Part shown: positions 14,539-22,830 of the stretch, piece by piece
How positions within the stretch are numbered: the stretch's first letter is position 1
How the letters are laid out: every line of letters begins with the position of its first letter
Assembly (NCBI GenBank): GCA_024227975.1
Contig: JAAETV010000447.1
Location: 1 to 24,521, forward strand
Origin: Actinomycetes bacterium
GTDB taxonomy: Bacteria > Actinomycetota > Acidimicrobiia > Acidimicrobiales > SZUA-35
DNA length: 24,521 nucleotides
Direction: 5' to 3'
Made by a program: the position numbers and the translations under genes
The notes under the pieces: model-generated
The model's input: the letters and a program-made list of their open reading frames with translations, nothing else
Database searches by the model: none
Told to the model about the DNA's origin: nothing

Positions 14539-16182
14539 TCACTCTCCGCTGGTTGCCGTCTGGCGTTCCTCGACCAACAGCCGAACCTGGACGGTGACCC
14601 GACGGTCCAAGACCCTGCTCAGCTCGGTAGCCAGAGACGCTGCATTCGGCGATCCGGCGCTGGGGCCGCTGATAATCGGTGTGATGGTGTCACCATCGAC
14701 GTCGATTCGGACAAGGGAGTGGTCGGGATGGTCATCGATCCAGGTGGCGACCGCCGCGTCGATTGTTGACTGGTTGACGAGGTCGGACGCGATTTGGGAC
14801 CCGTTGATCAACAAGGAGCCGATGACCAGCGCAGCCAGGACACCGACCGCGGATAGGGCCGTTCGCACCCGATACTGATTCTTGGCCACCCTCACGACCG
14901 GGGTCACGCCGGTAGCGACGAAGGTGAGACCCCCCATGACGAGAATGGCCAACATGTTGGTTGCGAACAGCAGCAAGGCACCATGCCCCGACGACCAATC
15001 CCCTTGAGCGTAGGAGATTCCCACCACACTGAGTGGGGGCACCAGCGCGATGGAGATAGCCACACCCGGCAACGAGTCTGACACATCCGGTCGGGACAGG
15101 GCGTAGGCTCCGGCTGCACCGGCGGCCAAGGCGATGATCAGATCCAAGACTGTTGGCGAGGACCGGGCCACGATCTGGGAGTTGGTTGTGGTATCGATCA
15201 CGGTCGGGGTGGCCAGACCCCAAACGACCCCCAGCCCGATGGACAAGATGATTCCCGCTCCCGCCACCAGAGTGCTACGGGTGAGGCGCCGAGGCCACCC
15301 CATGACCAGCGAGATAGCCATCCCCATCAAAGGGGTCATGAGAGGAGCGATCAACATGGCACCAATGACCACGGCGGTCGAGTCGGCGATGACCCCCATC
15401 GAAGCGATGATGGAGGCAAAGCTCATCAAGGTGAAGAAACGCACCAAACGTTGGGTGGTCATCGGACCCTCGTAGAGGATCCTGTCGTAGAGAGCCTGGC
15501 GGTCCTCCACCGACTTGGGCCGATCAATCAACCAGGCCCCGACGAGATGAGCCGAATCGACGAAACCGGATGGCTCCTCCGAGTGGGAGGTGATGGAGAT
15601 GACCAGGACGAGCACGGCGCTTGCCATCCAGGCCAAGGCAAATAGGATCGTCGATGCAGCAAACAGCTCGGCTGGGAAGGCCAGGAGAAGACCACCGGCT
15701 CCGAGCATCGACACCACCCGAATCGAGCTCCATGGTTGGGATCGGACGAGGGCCCGAACGTGCAACCTGACGAGATCCCGCCCCGCGGCGACGACGATGG
15801 CCGCCCCTACGAGGCGAGAGAGAGCAACCTCCGACGCGGCCGGGGAGGCCAGCACAAAGACCCCTGCGCCCAGTCCACCCAGCGCAACCAGGCCGTCGAT
15901 GACGACACGAGACCGACTCCGCAACAGCGACCAGATTGATATCGAGGACAGGACCAGCAGCCCGATCCCGATCAGGTTGGCCAGGATACGATCGGTGCGT
16001 GTAGGCCAGATCAAGACCAGGGTCGCAACGGTTGCGCCAGCCAGCGCCCTGACCACGATCGGGCTTCGCAGTACCGACCACTCGATCTGACTGCGATCGA
16101 ACCCGGGACTGATCTCCAGGTCCTCGAGCTCGTCGACGTCCGGATCGGTTGTCAACTGTTGCACCTCGTCTGGGGTTGTCAT
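14539..16182 (-). CDS. HdeD-like membrane domain fused to DUF389 membrane protein
   Basis: The 547-residue protein has a soluble N-terminus of about 45 residues. Six hydrophobic segments (about 45-195) follow, with TNLIGIG-like HdeD/DUF308 character (ILANLIGIGLLVLSSISIW, SRVVIDGLVALGGLGAGVFV). DUF389 covers about 225-470: MTTQRLVRFFTLMSFASIIA, VVIGAMLIAPLMTPLMGMAI, SRPDVSDSLPGVAISIALVP and MLAILVMGGLTFVATGV. A soluble tail (475-547) ends it. DUF389 proteins are membrane proteins of unknown function. It sits between an aldo/keto reductase (40 bp upstream) and the nitroreductase fusion on one strand. Confidence 0.85.
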   Translation of the reverse strand: MTTPDEVQQLTTDPDVDELEDLEISPGFDRSQIEWSVLRSPIVVRALAGATVATLVLIWPTRTDRILANLIGIGLLVLSSISIWSLLRSRSRVVIDGLVALGGLGAGVFVLASPAASEVALSRLVGAAIVVAAGRDLVRLHVRALVRSQPWSSIRVVSMLGAGGLLLAFPAELFAASTILFALAWMASAVLVLVISITSHSEEPSGFVDSAHLVGAWLIDRPKSVEDRQALYDRILYEGPMTTQRLVRFFTLMSFASIIASMGVIADSTAVVIGAMLIAPLMTPLMGMAISLVMGWPRRLTRSTLVAGAGIILSIGLGVVWGLATPTVIDTTTNSQIVARSSPTVLDLIIALAAGAAGAYALSRPDVSDSLPGVAISIALVPPLSVVGISYAQGDWSSGHGALLLFATNMLAILVMGGLTFVATGVTPVVRVAKNQYRVRTALSAVGVLAALVIGSLLINGSQIASDLVNQSTIDAAVATWIDDHPDHSLVRIDVDGDTITPIISGPSAGSPNAASLATELSRVLDRRVTVQVRLLVEERQTATSGE

Positions 16183-16222
16183 GTCGACCTCGAAGACGTC
16201 GGCCCCAGCCGTGAACCTGCGG

Positions 16223-17248
16223 CTAGAGCCGAGAGCGCCAGGAGCTGCCTTCCTTGGGGTATGGATACTGAAGGTAGTACTCCGATTTCATCTTCACTAA
16301 GTCATTGGCTTCCTCGAAGGCAGCAGTCACGGCATCGGGCAGGGGCCCCTTGGCTGCTGCGGCCATGATGGGCTCGAGCTGGTCAATCCGGGAGACCCCG
16401 ATGAGGATGGCATCGCCGAGCGAGCCGTCGACGGCCGAGTGGTACTGGGTCCAGCGGACGGCAGCTTCCAAGGTGCTGAGCCCAGACTCGGTGGCCGCGT
16501 CGGTGATGGCGTCGAGGGCGGCGAACATCTCGGGCCGGTGAAGATAGCGCTCCTGGTACTGCTTGATCCGGCGGGACTGGGCGAAGCGATCCACCCCCTT
16601 GATCGGGTCGACGCCTCGCTTGTATTTGCCGGTGAGGAAGCCGCTGGCTAGGGACCCGTGGGTGTAGTAGCGGATCCCGTAGTTGCGCAGCACAGGGATC
16701 AGCTCATACTCCGCGGTCCGGTTGAGGGCGTTGTAGACCCCCTGGTAGACGGTCGGTGCCACATAACCCTGGCGCCGGCAGTACTGGGCGATCTCCACCA
16801 CCTGCCAGGCTGGGAAGTTGGACAGCCCGAACTCCTCGAACTGACCAGCCTGGTAGCACTGGTCGATCTCGGCCAGGGTGTCCTCCAACATGATCTCGGT
16901 CGATGGCATGTGGATGTAGTAGATCGACACCGAGTCCCGTCTGAGAGCGGTCAGGGTCTGCTCCATCTGGGATACCGGTCCACCATCGAGACCGGGGTGA
17001 TACTTGGTACCAACCCTGATGGCCGGGCCGGCCGGGATGCGACCGATGACGGCCTCACAATTGCCGTTCTGATAGACCCTCGACGTGTCGAGCTCCTCGC
17101 CTCCCAGCTCAGCGAAGGCTCGGAGCAGATCGTCACAAGCCTCGTCGCTCGACAGGGGGTGATCCCGGGTTGTTTCTTTCGGCTTGCCGAAGGCCACTGC
17201 CCCCAGCACCACGGGTGCTCGTTCGGTTCTGCGCACCAGATCAATCAT
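16223..17248 (-). CDS. Aldo/keto reductase
   Basis: This 341-residue protein carries the AKR tetrad: Asp and Tyr in ELDTSRVYQNGNCEAVIG, Lys in IRVGTKYHPGLD and His in SIYYIHMPSTE. QFEEFGLSNFPAWQVVEIAQ and PTVYQGVYNALNRTAEYELI are also family blocks, as in the AKR7 (aflatoxin aldehyde reductase) group. It reduces an aldehyde or ketone with NADPH; the substrate is unknown. Its ATG is 2 bp after the SDR stop, so the two form one unit and could act in sequence on one compound. The operon is divergent from the reductive-dehalogenase-like gene. Confidence 0.92.
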   Translation of the reverse strand: MIDLVRRTERAPVVLGAVAFGKPKETTRDHPLSSDEACDDLLRAFAELGGEELDTSRVYQNGNCEAVIGRIPAGPAIRVGTKYHPGLDGGPVSQMEQTLTALRRDSVSIYYIHMPSTEIMLEDTLAEIDQCYQAGQFEEFGLSNFPAWQVVEIAQYCRRQGYVAPTVYQGVYNALNRTAEYELIPVLRNYGIRYYTHGSLASGFLTGKYKRGVDPIKGVDRFAQSRRIKQYQERYLHRPEMFAALDAITDAATESGLSTLEAAVRWTQYHSAVDGSLGDAILIGVSRIDQLEPIMAAAAKGPLPDAVTAAFEEANDLVKMKSEYYLQYPYPKEGSSWRSRL

Positions 17249-17250
17249 GG

Positions 17251-18093
17251 CTAGAAGCTCGGCTTCGTCGAGTAGGGGGTGAGCTGGAGCTCATGGGTCC
17301 ACGTCGACGGATCCTGTGAGTGAAGGTAGTAGAAGGCCTCGGCGATCTTGACCGGATTCATGATCACCTCGGGGCGTTTCTGAGCCAATGGCAGTGCCCT
17401 GGTCCCCGGTGAGTCGATGAGCCCGTCGATCACGACGTTTGCTACATGGATACCGTGTTCGGAGTACTCCTCGGTCAGCACTTGGGCCAAGGTCCTCATC
17501 ATCACCCGGGGGTAGTACAGGGATTGGCCGGTATAGCGTTTCCGGCCCCGCAACGAAGACGAATTGTTGGAGATCAGGAAGGATCCCGAACCAGCCCGCC
17601 GCATTGCCGGTAGGACCTCTTTGGCCACCAGGAAGGGCCCGCGAGAAGCAATGTGTTGGGCCGTTTCGAACAGCTCGGTTGGGATGTGTTCGAGTAGCTC
17701 CTTGTCTGGCGGGAGGTCGCGGCCTTCGAGGTAGCCAGCGTTGTAGACCAAAACATGGGGGTCACCCACCTCGGTTCGGATCCGTTCGAAGGCTTGGATG
17801 ATCGAGTCTTCCGAGATCAGATCCAGCTCGACGGTCATGCTCTCACCACCCTGGCGAGCAATGGCATCCTCCAGGGCGGCGGCATTGGGGGTCGAACGAG
17901 TCGTCAACACCACGATGAAGCCTTCGGCCGCGAACTTCTGGGCTACTGCTCCGCCGATTCCCCAACGGATACCAACGGGGAGATCGCTGTCGTCCAGTTC
18001 GATGCCGTGAGCCAGCTTGGTGTTACGCCCATCGGCTTGCCATTTGGAGGTTGCGCCGACGACGACGGCCACCGGTCTGTCTGTCGCGCTCAT
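17251..18093 (-). CDS. Atypical short-chain dehydrogenase/reductase-like protein with split glycine motif
   Basis: The 280-residue protein is a Rossmann-fold SDR by overall order: VVVGAT at 10-15, GIGGAVAQKFAAEGFIVVLT from 45, NAG at 118-120 and a C-terminal VVIDGLIDSPGTRA. Two features are aberrant. About 28 residues (16-43, rich in Asp/Lys) separate the first Gly of the cofactor loop from GIGG, where a normal SDR has TGxxxGxG. The usual Y-x-x-x-K is YYPRVMM (193-199), with no lysine. Enoyl-ACP-reductase-type SDRs tolerate unusual motifs, but this one does not match those by eye. It may be a divergent reductase or a non-catalytic partner of the coupled AKR. It starts with ATG 18093. Confidence 0.75.
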   Translation of the reverse strand: MSATDRPVAVVVGATSKWQADGRNTKLAHGIELDDSDLPVGIRWGIGGAVAQKFAAEGFIVVLTTRSTPNAAALEDAIARQGGESMTVELDLISEDSIIQAFERIRTEVGDPHVLVYNAGYLEGRDLPPDKELLEHIPTELFETAQHIASRGPFLVAKEVLPAMRRAGSGSFLISNNSSSLRGRKRYTGQSLYYPRVMMRTLAQVLTEEYSEHGIHVANVVIDGLIDSPGTRALPLAQKRPEVIMNPVKIAEAFYYLHSQDPSTWTHELQLTPYSTKPSF

Positions 18094-18239
18094 CCCCGAA
18101 CCCTAGTGCGAGGCTCCGAGGGGCACGATTTGGTCCCGGTGCTTCTCGGCGGCCGTTTCTTGGGTCCGGGCCGGGCTGGGCGCCTAGGGTCGGGCCAACG
18201 AGTGCGTCTGTGCTCACATCGTCAGACCAGGAGGTCAGG
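18094..18239. promoter_or_regulatory. Divergent promoter region between the SDR/AKR operon and the reductive-dehalogenase-like gene
   Basis: This 146-bp spacer must hold both promoters. CCGAACCCTAG (18096-18106) and CTAGGGTCGGG (18184-18194) are imperfect inverted copies about 77 bases apart, which could be paired half-sites for one regulator. I see no clear -35/-10 pair and no other repeat. Confidence 0.35.
18229..18234 (+). promoter_or_regulatory. Shine-Dalgarno deciding the start of the reductive-dehalogenase-like gene
   Basis: AGGAGG is 5 bases before ATG 18240. The frame is open up to 18051, but that part lies antisense to the SDR and lacks such a site. Confidence 0.75.
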
Positions 18240-20357
18240 ATGCGTCTATTCTCGAACAAGAAGCGACCGGTCCATCTCGGCCCCTACCCCCTGGAGCGGT
18301 TGCCGCGGGTAGCCGACGCCGCCTCGGTACCTCCAGGATCGTCGGGTTCCCGCCCCCGCCGCCTGACCGAAGCCGGCGGTGAGGGCCCGAAAAGTGTGGG
18401 TCATGCCTATGACCTCTACCTCGATCTCTTCGACCAGCAACGCACGGGAGAGGTGGCTCCCCTTGCCCCCATTCCCGACGACCCGATCGAGCGGGCTGAT
18501 GATCTCAAAGCCGGCCTCTACTTCCTCGACGCCGACATGGTCGGCACCGCTGTCGTCCCTCGCGAGGCGTGGACAGGGGACCATCGCCCCTCCCATCGCT
18601 TCGCCGTCGTTACCCTGATCGCCCATAGCCGCAAGCTTGCCGGGTCTCATCCTGGTGATGAGTGGATCGACGGGACCCGGCAGGTCAATGCCGATCTTCG
18701 GGCCGCTGAGCTGGCCGTCATCACTGCCTCGTTCATCCGCAACCTCGGCTTCGACGCCGTAGCCCACACCCCGACCTCCAGCGATGTCGATATCGAACGG
18801 TTGGCGCTACAGGCGGGGCTGGTCGAGACCCGACGGGGTACCTTGCGGGCCCCCTATCTGCGCACCGGTTTTGCGGTCTCGGCGGTCACCACCGACCTCG
18901 ATCTGGCTCCCGACGCGCCCCTAGCTCGACGAGGTCTGGTTGGCGACCTTCGCTCCGTTCGGGGTCTGGCGTGGATCTTGGGCTGGGGCGGCACGAGGGC
19001 CGGGTTCGGCCGTCTCGACGGTGACCACCGTCCCCTCCATATGGGGCGCTACCCCATGGAACGCATCAAGCGGGTCGACGAGCCGACAACCCTGATCATC
19101 GACGACGAGATCGAACGGGTCCCGGTCCGGGCTGGTGGCTTCCCCCGTGCGGCCCATGGTGACCTCGGCCCCAGGTTCCAAAATGATGTGAAGGTCTTCG
19201 CCTTCAAGACCCCCCAAGCCCAGACCTATGTTGAGCAGATCGGGGCCATGGTTCCCTACCAGGACGGTGAGGTCGCCCCCGACATCGACCCATCAACTAC
19301 CGATCCGGAGACCAACGCCGACGCCTTGAAGGCCCTGGCCTATCACCTGGGCGGTGACATGGTCGGGGTATGCCAGGTCCCGACCTACGCCTGGTACACC
19401 CACAAGGGCAACGGCACTCCGATCGAGCCCTACCATCGCAACGCCATCGTGATCCTGCTCGACCAGGGGTACGAGACGATGGAGGGAGCCAGCGGCGATG
19501 ACTGGGTCAGCGGGGCCCAGTCGATGCGGGCCTACATGCGGGGGGCCCAGATCGCCGGGATCATGGCCGAGCACATCCGCTCCCTGGGCTACGGGGCCCG
19601 CTCCCAGACCAACCGGGACTCCGACGTGTTGCAGATTCCTCTGGTTCTCCAGGCCGGGCTGGGGGAGATGAGTCGTATTGGTGAGCTGGTGTTGAACCCT
19701 TTCATCGGCCCCAGGTCCAAGTCGGTCGTCGTCACCACCGACATGCCCATCACCCCGGACCGCCAGATCGATTTCGGACTCCAGGACTTCTGTAGCCATT
19801 GCAGCAAGTGCGCCCGGGAGTGTCCGTGCGCCGCCATCCCGTTCGGCGACAAGATCATGTTCAACGGCTACGAGATTTCGAAGCCAGACGTCGAAAAGTG
19901 CACCAAGTACCGTCTGGGGAACCTCAGGGGAGCAGCTTGCGGTCGCTGTATGAAGACCTGCCCGTTCAACATCGAGGGCGTGTTGGGGGAACGGGTGTTC
20001 TTGTGGTCCGCCATCAACCTGCCCTTCACCCGAAGATGGATCGCCAAGCTCGACGACATGGTTGGCAACGGCTCGATCAATCCGATCAAGAAGTGGTGGT
20101 GGGACCTGGAATGGGCCGAGGGTCGGGCCATCGAGCCATTGAAAGGGACCAACGCCCGAGGCCTCAGTCTGAAGGGAGGACGACTAGCTTCCAGGCAGAA
20201 GGTCGCCCTCTACCCACCCGACATGCTGCCGCCGGGAGACGCCATCGGGGTTCCGGTCAAGCTAGACCGCGCCGAAGCCCTGGACCGAGGGGCCCGAGCT
20301 GAGAGCCCGACCGTGGCCCGAGCCCGGATGAAGCGATCCAGTCGAGGCCCTGGCTAG
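18240..20357 (+). CDS. Reductive-dehalogenase-like corrinoid/iron-sulfur protein with duplicated cobalamin-domain
   Basis: From ATG 18240 the protein has 705 residues, with no Tat or other signal, so it is cytoplasmic. It holds two copies of one domain: copy 1 about 11-225 (HLGPYPLERL, DMVGTAVVPREAW, VTTDLDL) and copy 2 about 266-505 (HMGRYPMERI, DMVGVCQVPTYAW, VTTDMPI). Only copy 2 keeps candidate active-site residues Tyr422, Asn458 and Lys494; copy 1 has Asp152, Pro178 and Ala212. A two-[4Fe-4S] ferredoxin segment follows: C518-x2-C521-x2-C524-x3-C528-P and C554-x12-C567-x2-C570-x3-C574-P. This fits catabolic reductive dehalogenases (RdhA, NpRdhA/BhbA type), which reduce C-halogen bonds on cobalamin. 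QueG is related but lacks this length. No membrane anchor (RdhB) or fused reductase is present. Substrate unknown. Confidence 0.85.
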   Translation: MRLFSNKKRPVHLGPYPLERLPRVADAASVPPGSSGSRPRRLTEAGGEGPKSVGHAYDLYLDLFDQQRTGEVAPLAPIPDDPIERADDLKAGLYFLDADMVGTAVVPREAWTGDHRPSHRFAVVTLIAHSRKLAGSHPGDEWIDGTRQVNADLRAAELAVITASFIRNLGFDAVAHTPTSSDVDIERLALQAGLVETRRGTLRAPYLRTGFAVSAVTTDLDLAPDAPLARRGLVGDLRSVRGLAWILGWGGTRAGFGRLDGDHRPLHMGRYPMERIKRVDEPTTLIIDDEIERVPVRAGGFPRAAHGDLGPRFQNDVKVFAFKTPQAQTYVEQIGAMVPYQDGEVAPDIDPSTTDPETNADALKALAYHLGGDMVGVCQVPTYAWYTHKGNGTPIEPYHRNAIVILLDQGYETMEGASGDDWVSGAQSMRAYMRGAQIAGIMAEHIRSLGYGARSQTNRDSDVLQIPLVLQAGLGEMSRIGELVLNPFIGPRSKSVVVTTDMPITPDRQIDFGLQDFCSHCSKCARECPCAAIPFGDKIMFNGYEISKPDVEKCTKYRLGNLRGAACGRCMKTCPFNIEGVLGERVFLWSAINLPFTRRWIAKLDDMVGNGSINPIKKWWWDLEWAEGRAIEPLKGTNARGLSLKGGRLASRQKVALYPPDMLPPGDAIGVPVKLDRAEALDRGARAESPTVARARMKRSSRGPG

Positions 20358-20364
20358 GCGGACC

Positions 20365-20378
20365 TGGCCGCAAGGCCA
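20365..20378. terminator. Short hairpin in the convergent gap
   Basis: TGGCC-GCAA-GGCCA is a perfect 5-bp stem with a GNRA tetraloop, filling most of the 21-bp gap between two converging genes. It has no T-tract on either side, so it is only a weak candidate bidirectional terminator. Confidence 0.3.
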
Positions 20379-21887
20379 TCAGTTGATGAGACGATCCTGA
20401 CCTTCCCAGAACGGGGCGCGAAGGGTTCGCTTGAGGACCTTGCCGGGCCCCGACTTGGGGAGAGGGTCGTCCTGGAAGCTGACCGACTTCGGCACCTTGT
20501 AGCCGCCGATCTGCCCCCGGCAGTGTTCGATGATGATCTGCTGGTTGAGGTCGGCCTCAGCTCGGGGGACGACGACGGCGTGCACTACTTCACCCCACTT
20601 CTCGTCAGGAATGCCGAATACCGTGGCCTCCAACACCCCGGGATGGGTGTAGATGACGTCCTCGACTTCGGTGCAGTAGACGTTCTCTCCTCCGGACACG
20701 ATCATGTCCTTGGAGCGATCGACGAGATAGACATAGCCCTCCTGATCGAGAAAGCCGAGGTCGCCGGTCCGATACCAGCCATCGGCATCAAGGGCGGCCT
20801 CGGTCTCAGCCGGCTTGTTCCAATAGCCCGACATGACGTTCGGCCCTCTGACGGTGACCTCACCTACCTCACCCGTCGGCACCTCATTCCCCTCGGGATC
20901 ACAGATCTTGAGGCTGACTCCGGGCGGCGCTTGGCCGCAGCTCTTGGCTCGCTGGGGGTCGCTGAGGAACTCATCCTCATGGCGGAAGATAGTGGCCAGA
21001 GGCGATAGCTCGGTCGCCCCGTAGAGATGGATCAACTCACATCCGAACTGCCCGTAGGCTCGCCGCAGGACCTCGACGGCGACAGGCGACGCTCCGTGCG
21101 AGAGCCAGCGCATACTTGACACGTCACGGGCCCGGCCCGCCTGGGATTCGACCATAGCGGCCAGCATGGCTGGCACCGCGATGGCACAGGTGATGGCCTC
21201 GATCTCGATCAGATCGAGAGTGGCATCGGGATCGAACGTGGGGAGTATGACGTTCGAGGCGCCGACCCATATCAACCCCAAAGCAGTGAGGACGCCAGCG
21301 GCATGGAACATCGGCGCCATCGTCAGGTAGCGATCGTCGCTCATCAGAGGCTGGACGAGCCCGGTGTGAACCGCGTTGGCCATGAGGTTGGCGTGGGTCA
21401 GCATGACCCCCTTCGAAGCCCCGGTCGTACCCCCGGTATAGAACAGGCCGGCCAGAGTGTCGGGGCTCACCCCTGGCTCGAGCTCCGGTGAGCTGGCCAG
21501 GAGCTCCTCGTACTCACCAGTGTCGAGGCGGATCACCCTCTCGACGATGTCACCCATGGCCCCAGGGTCACGGTCACAGATGAGGACTCGTGCTCCGGCA
21601 TCGGTCGTGGCATAGACCAGCTCTGGTTCGGCCCAGCGGGTGTTGTGGGGCACGATGGCCCGATTGGCGCAAGGGATGCCGACAAAGAGCTCGAGGTACT
21701 CCGCAGAGTTGAGCGACCACAGAGCCACCCGATCCCCAGGATCGGTGATGGTGTCCAAGAGACCCGCTACCTGACGGACCCGCCGCCCCAGTTCTGCGTA
21801 GGTTCGGCGCACATCCCCACAGATGACGGCATCATGTCCTGCGAAGAGCTGTTCAGATCGCTTCAGCGGATCGCGTATCGTGTACAT
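20379..21887 (-). CDS. Class I adenylate-forming acyl-CoA synthetase (fatty/aryl-acid CoA ligase-like)
   Basis: From ATG 21887 the protein has 502 residues. Motifs are the AMP loop GLFYTGGTTGASKGVMLTH (147-165, GG where most have SG), HLYGATELSPL, GWYRTGDLGFLDQEGYVYLV, DRSKDMIVSGGENVYCTEVE and PKSGPGKVLKRTLR with the catalytic Lys. It activates a carboxylic acid to its CoA thioester; by pattern a medium/long-chain or aryl acid. The frame extends to 21956, but 21887 has GAGGGGG 9 bases upstream and the extra 23 residues are not typical. It converges on the reductive-dehalogenase-like gene and diverges from the SDR at 22008. Confidence 0.85.
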   Translation of the reverse strand: MYTIRDPLKRSEQLFAGHDAVICGDVRRTYAELGRRVRQVAGLLDTITDPGDRVALWSLNSAEYLELFVGIPCANRAIVPHNTRWAEPELVYATTDAGARVLICDRDPGAMGDIVERVIRLDTGEYEELLASSPELEPGVSPDTLAGLFYTGGTTGASKGVMLTHANLMANAVHTGLVQPLMSDDRYLTMAPMFHAAGVLTALGLIWVGASNVILPTFDPDATLDLIEIEAITCAIAVPAMLAAMVESQAGRARDVSSMRWLSHGASPVAVEVLRRAYGQFGCELIHLYGATELSPLATIFRHEDEFLSDPQRAKSCGQAPPGVSLKICDPEGNEVPTGEVGEVTVRGPNVMSGYWNKPAETEAALDADGWYRTGDLGFLDQEGYVYLVDRSKDMIVSGGENVYCTEVEDVIYTHPGVLEATVFGIPDEKWGEVVHAVVVPRAEADLNQQIIIEHCRGQIGGYKVPKSVSFQDDPLPKSGPGKVLKRTLRAPFWEGQDRLIN

Positions 21888-22007
21888 CGCGTTTGTCCCC
21901 CTCTGGGTAGCTCGCAATGCCAAGGTAGCGACCCTTTGGCGATCATGCTTGGTCACGCTGTCACTGCTCAGCTTCAGATTGATGATCGTTGATGCCAGGA
22001 TGTCCCG

Positions 22008-22790
22008 ATGGATATCCAGGAGCTGTTCGGCGTTTCAGGCAAGGTGGCCATCGTGACCGGAGGGTCGCGGGGCATCGGGGCCATGATTGCCCGAGGTTTG
22101 GTGACCAACGGGGTCCGAACCTACATCACCGCACGCAAGGCCGAAGCGTGCGACGCCATGGCCACCGAGCTGTCTCGTATCGGCGAATGCATCTCGATCC
22201 CCGCTGACCTGTCGGAACCCGATGGGCTAGCCGCCTTCGTCGCTGCCTTCACCGAGCGGGAGGACCATGTCGACATCCTCGTCAACAACGCCGGAGCCGC
22301 ATGGGGAGCACCCCTCGGCCAATTCCCCGACAGTGGTTTCGACAAGGTACTCAACATCAATGTCCGGGTCCCCTTCATGCTCACCCAGGCTCTACTCGAC
22401 CACCTCAAGGCCAATGCCACCGACGAGGATCCAGCCCGGGTGATCATGACCGGCTCGGTCGACGGGATGGTGGTGCCCTTCGGCGACAACTACTCCTACT
22501 CGGCTTCGAAAGCCGGTATCCACATGCTCGCTCGTCATATGGCCCACCACATGGCTGGCGACAACATCACGGTGAACTCGATCGCCCCCGGTCCGTTCGA
22601 ATCGAAGATGATGTCCTATGTCCTCGATGACCCCGAGCTTCGTCAGTGGGCTGAGGAGTCGAACCCTTTACGCCGTATCGGCACCCCCGAAGACGTGGCC
22701 GGGGCCGTCATCTTCCTAGCCAGCCGGGCCGGCGCCTACCTGACCGGAGCTGTCATACCTGTCGACGGTGGCCTCTCGACCCACGGCTGA
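22008..22790 (+). CDS. Classical short-chain dehydrogenase/reductase
   Basis: All SDR signatures are intact in 260 residues: AIVTGGSRGIGAMIARGL (cofactor loop), VDILVNNAGAAWGAPLG, the catalytic Ser in RVIMTGSVDG, YSYSASKAGIHMLARHMA with Tyr and Lys, and GRIG-like PLRRIGTPEDVAGAVIFLAS with VIPVDGGLSTHG at the end. The motif order fits FabG/RhlG-type 3-oxoacyl or hydroxy-compound reductases, probably NADP-linked. An AGGA lies 7 bases before the ATG. It is divergent from the acyl-CoA ligase and converges on an alpha/beta hydrolase; a role in beta-oxidation-like conversion of the CoA ester is plausible but unproven. Confidence 0.92.
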   Translation: MDIQELFGVSGKVAIVTGGSRGIGAMIARGLVTNGVRTYITARKAEACDAMATELSRIGECISIPADLSEPDGLAAFVAAFTEREDHVDILVNNAGAAWGAPLGQFPDSGFDKVLNINVRVPFMLTQALLDHLKANATDEDPARVIMTGSVDGMVVPFGDNYSYSASKAGIHMLARHMAHHMAGDNITVNSIAPGPFESKMMSYVLDDPELRQWAEESNPLRRIGTPEDVAGAVIFLASRAGAYLTGAVIPVDGGLSTHG

Positions 22791-22804
22791 ACACCCAAAA
22801 CCAA

Positions 22805-22830
22805 CCGCTGTGCCCTGCTCGGATCAGCGG
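22805..22830. terminator. Weak inverted repeat in the SDR/hydrolase convergent gap
   Basis: CCGCTG (22805-22810) and CAGCGG (22825-22830) can pair with a 14-base loop, overlapping the hydrolase stop codon. There is no T-run. It is a possible shared terminator only. Confidence 0.2.

Noticed and set aside
18051..18239. N-terminal extension of the reductive-dehalogenase-like frame
   Set aside because: It begins inside the SDR gene, whereas ATG 18240 has AGGAGG 5 bases upstream.
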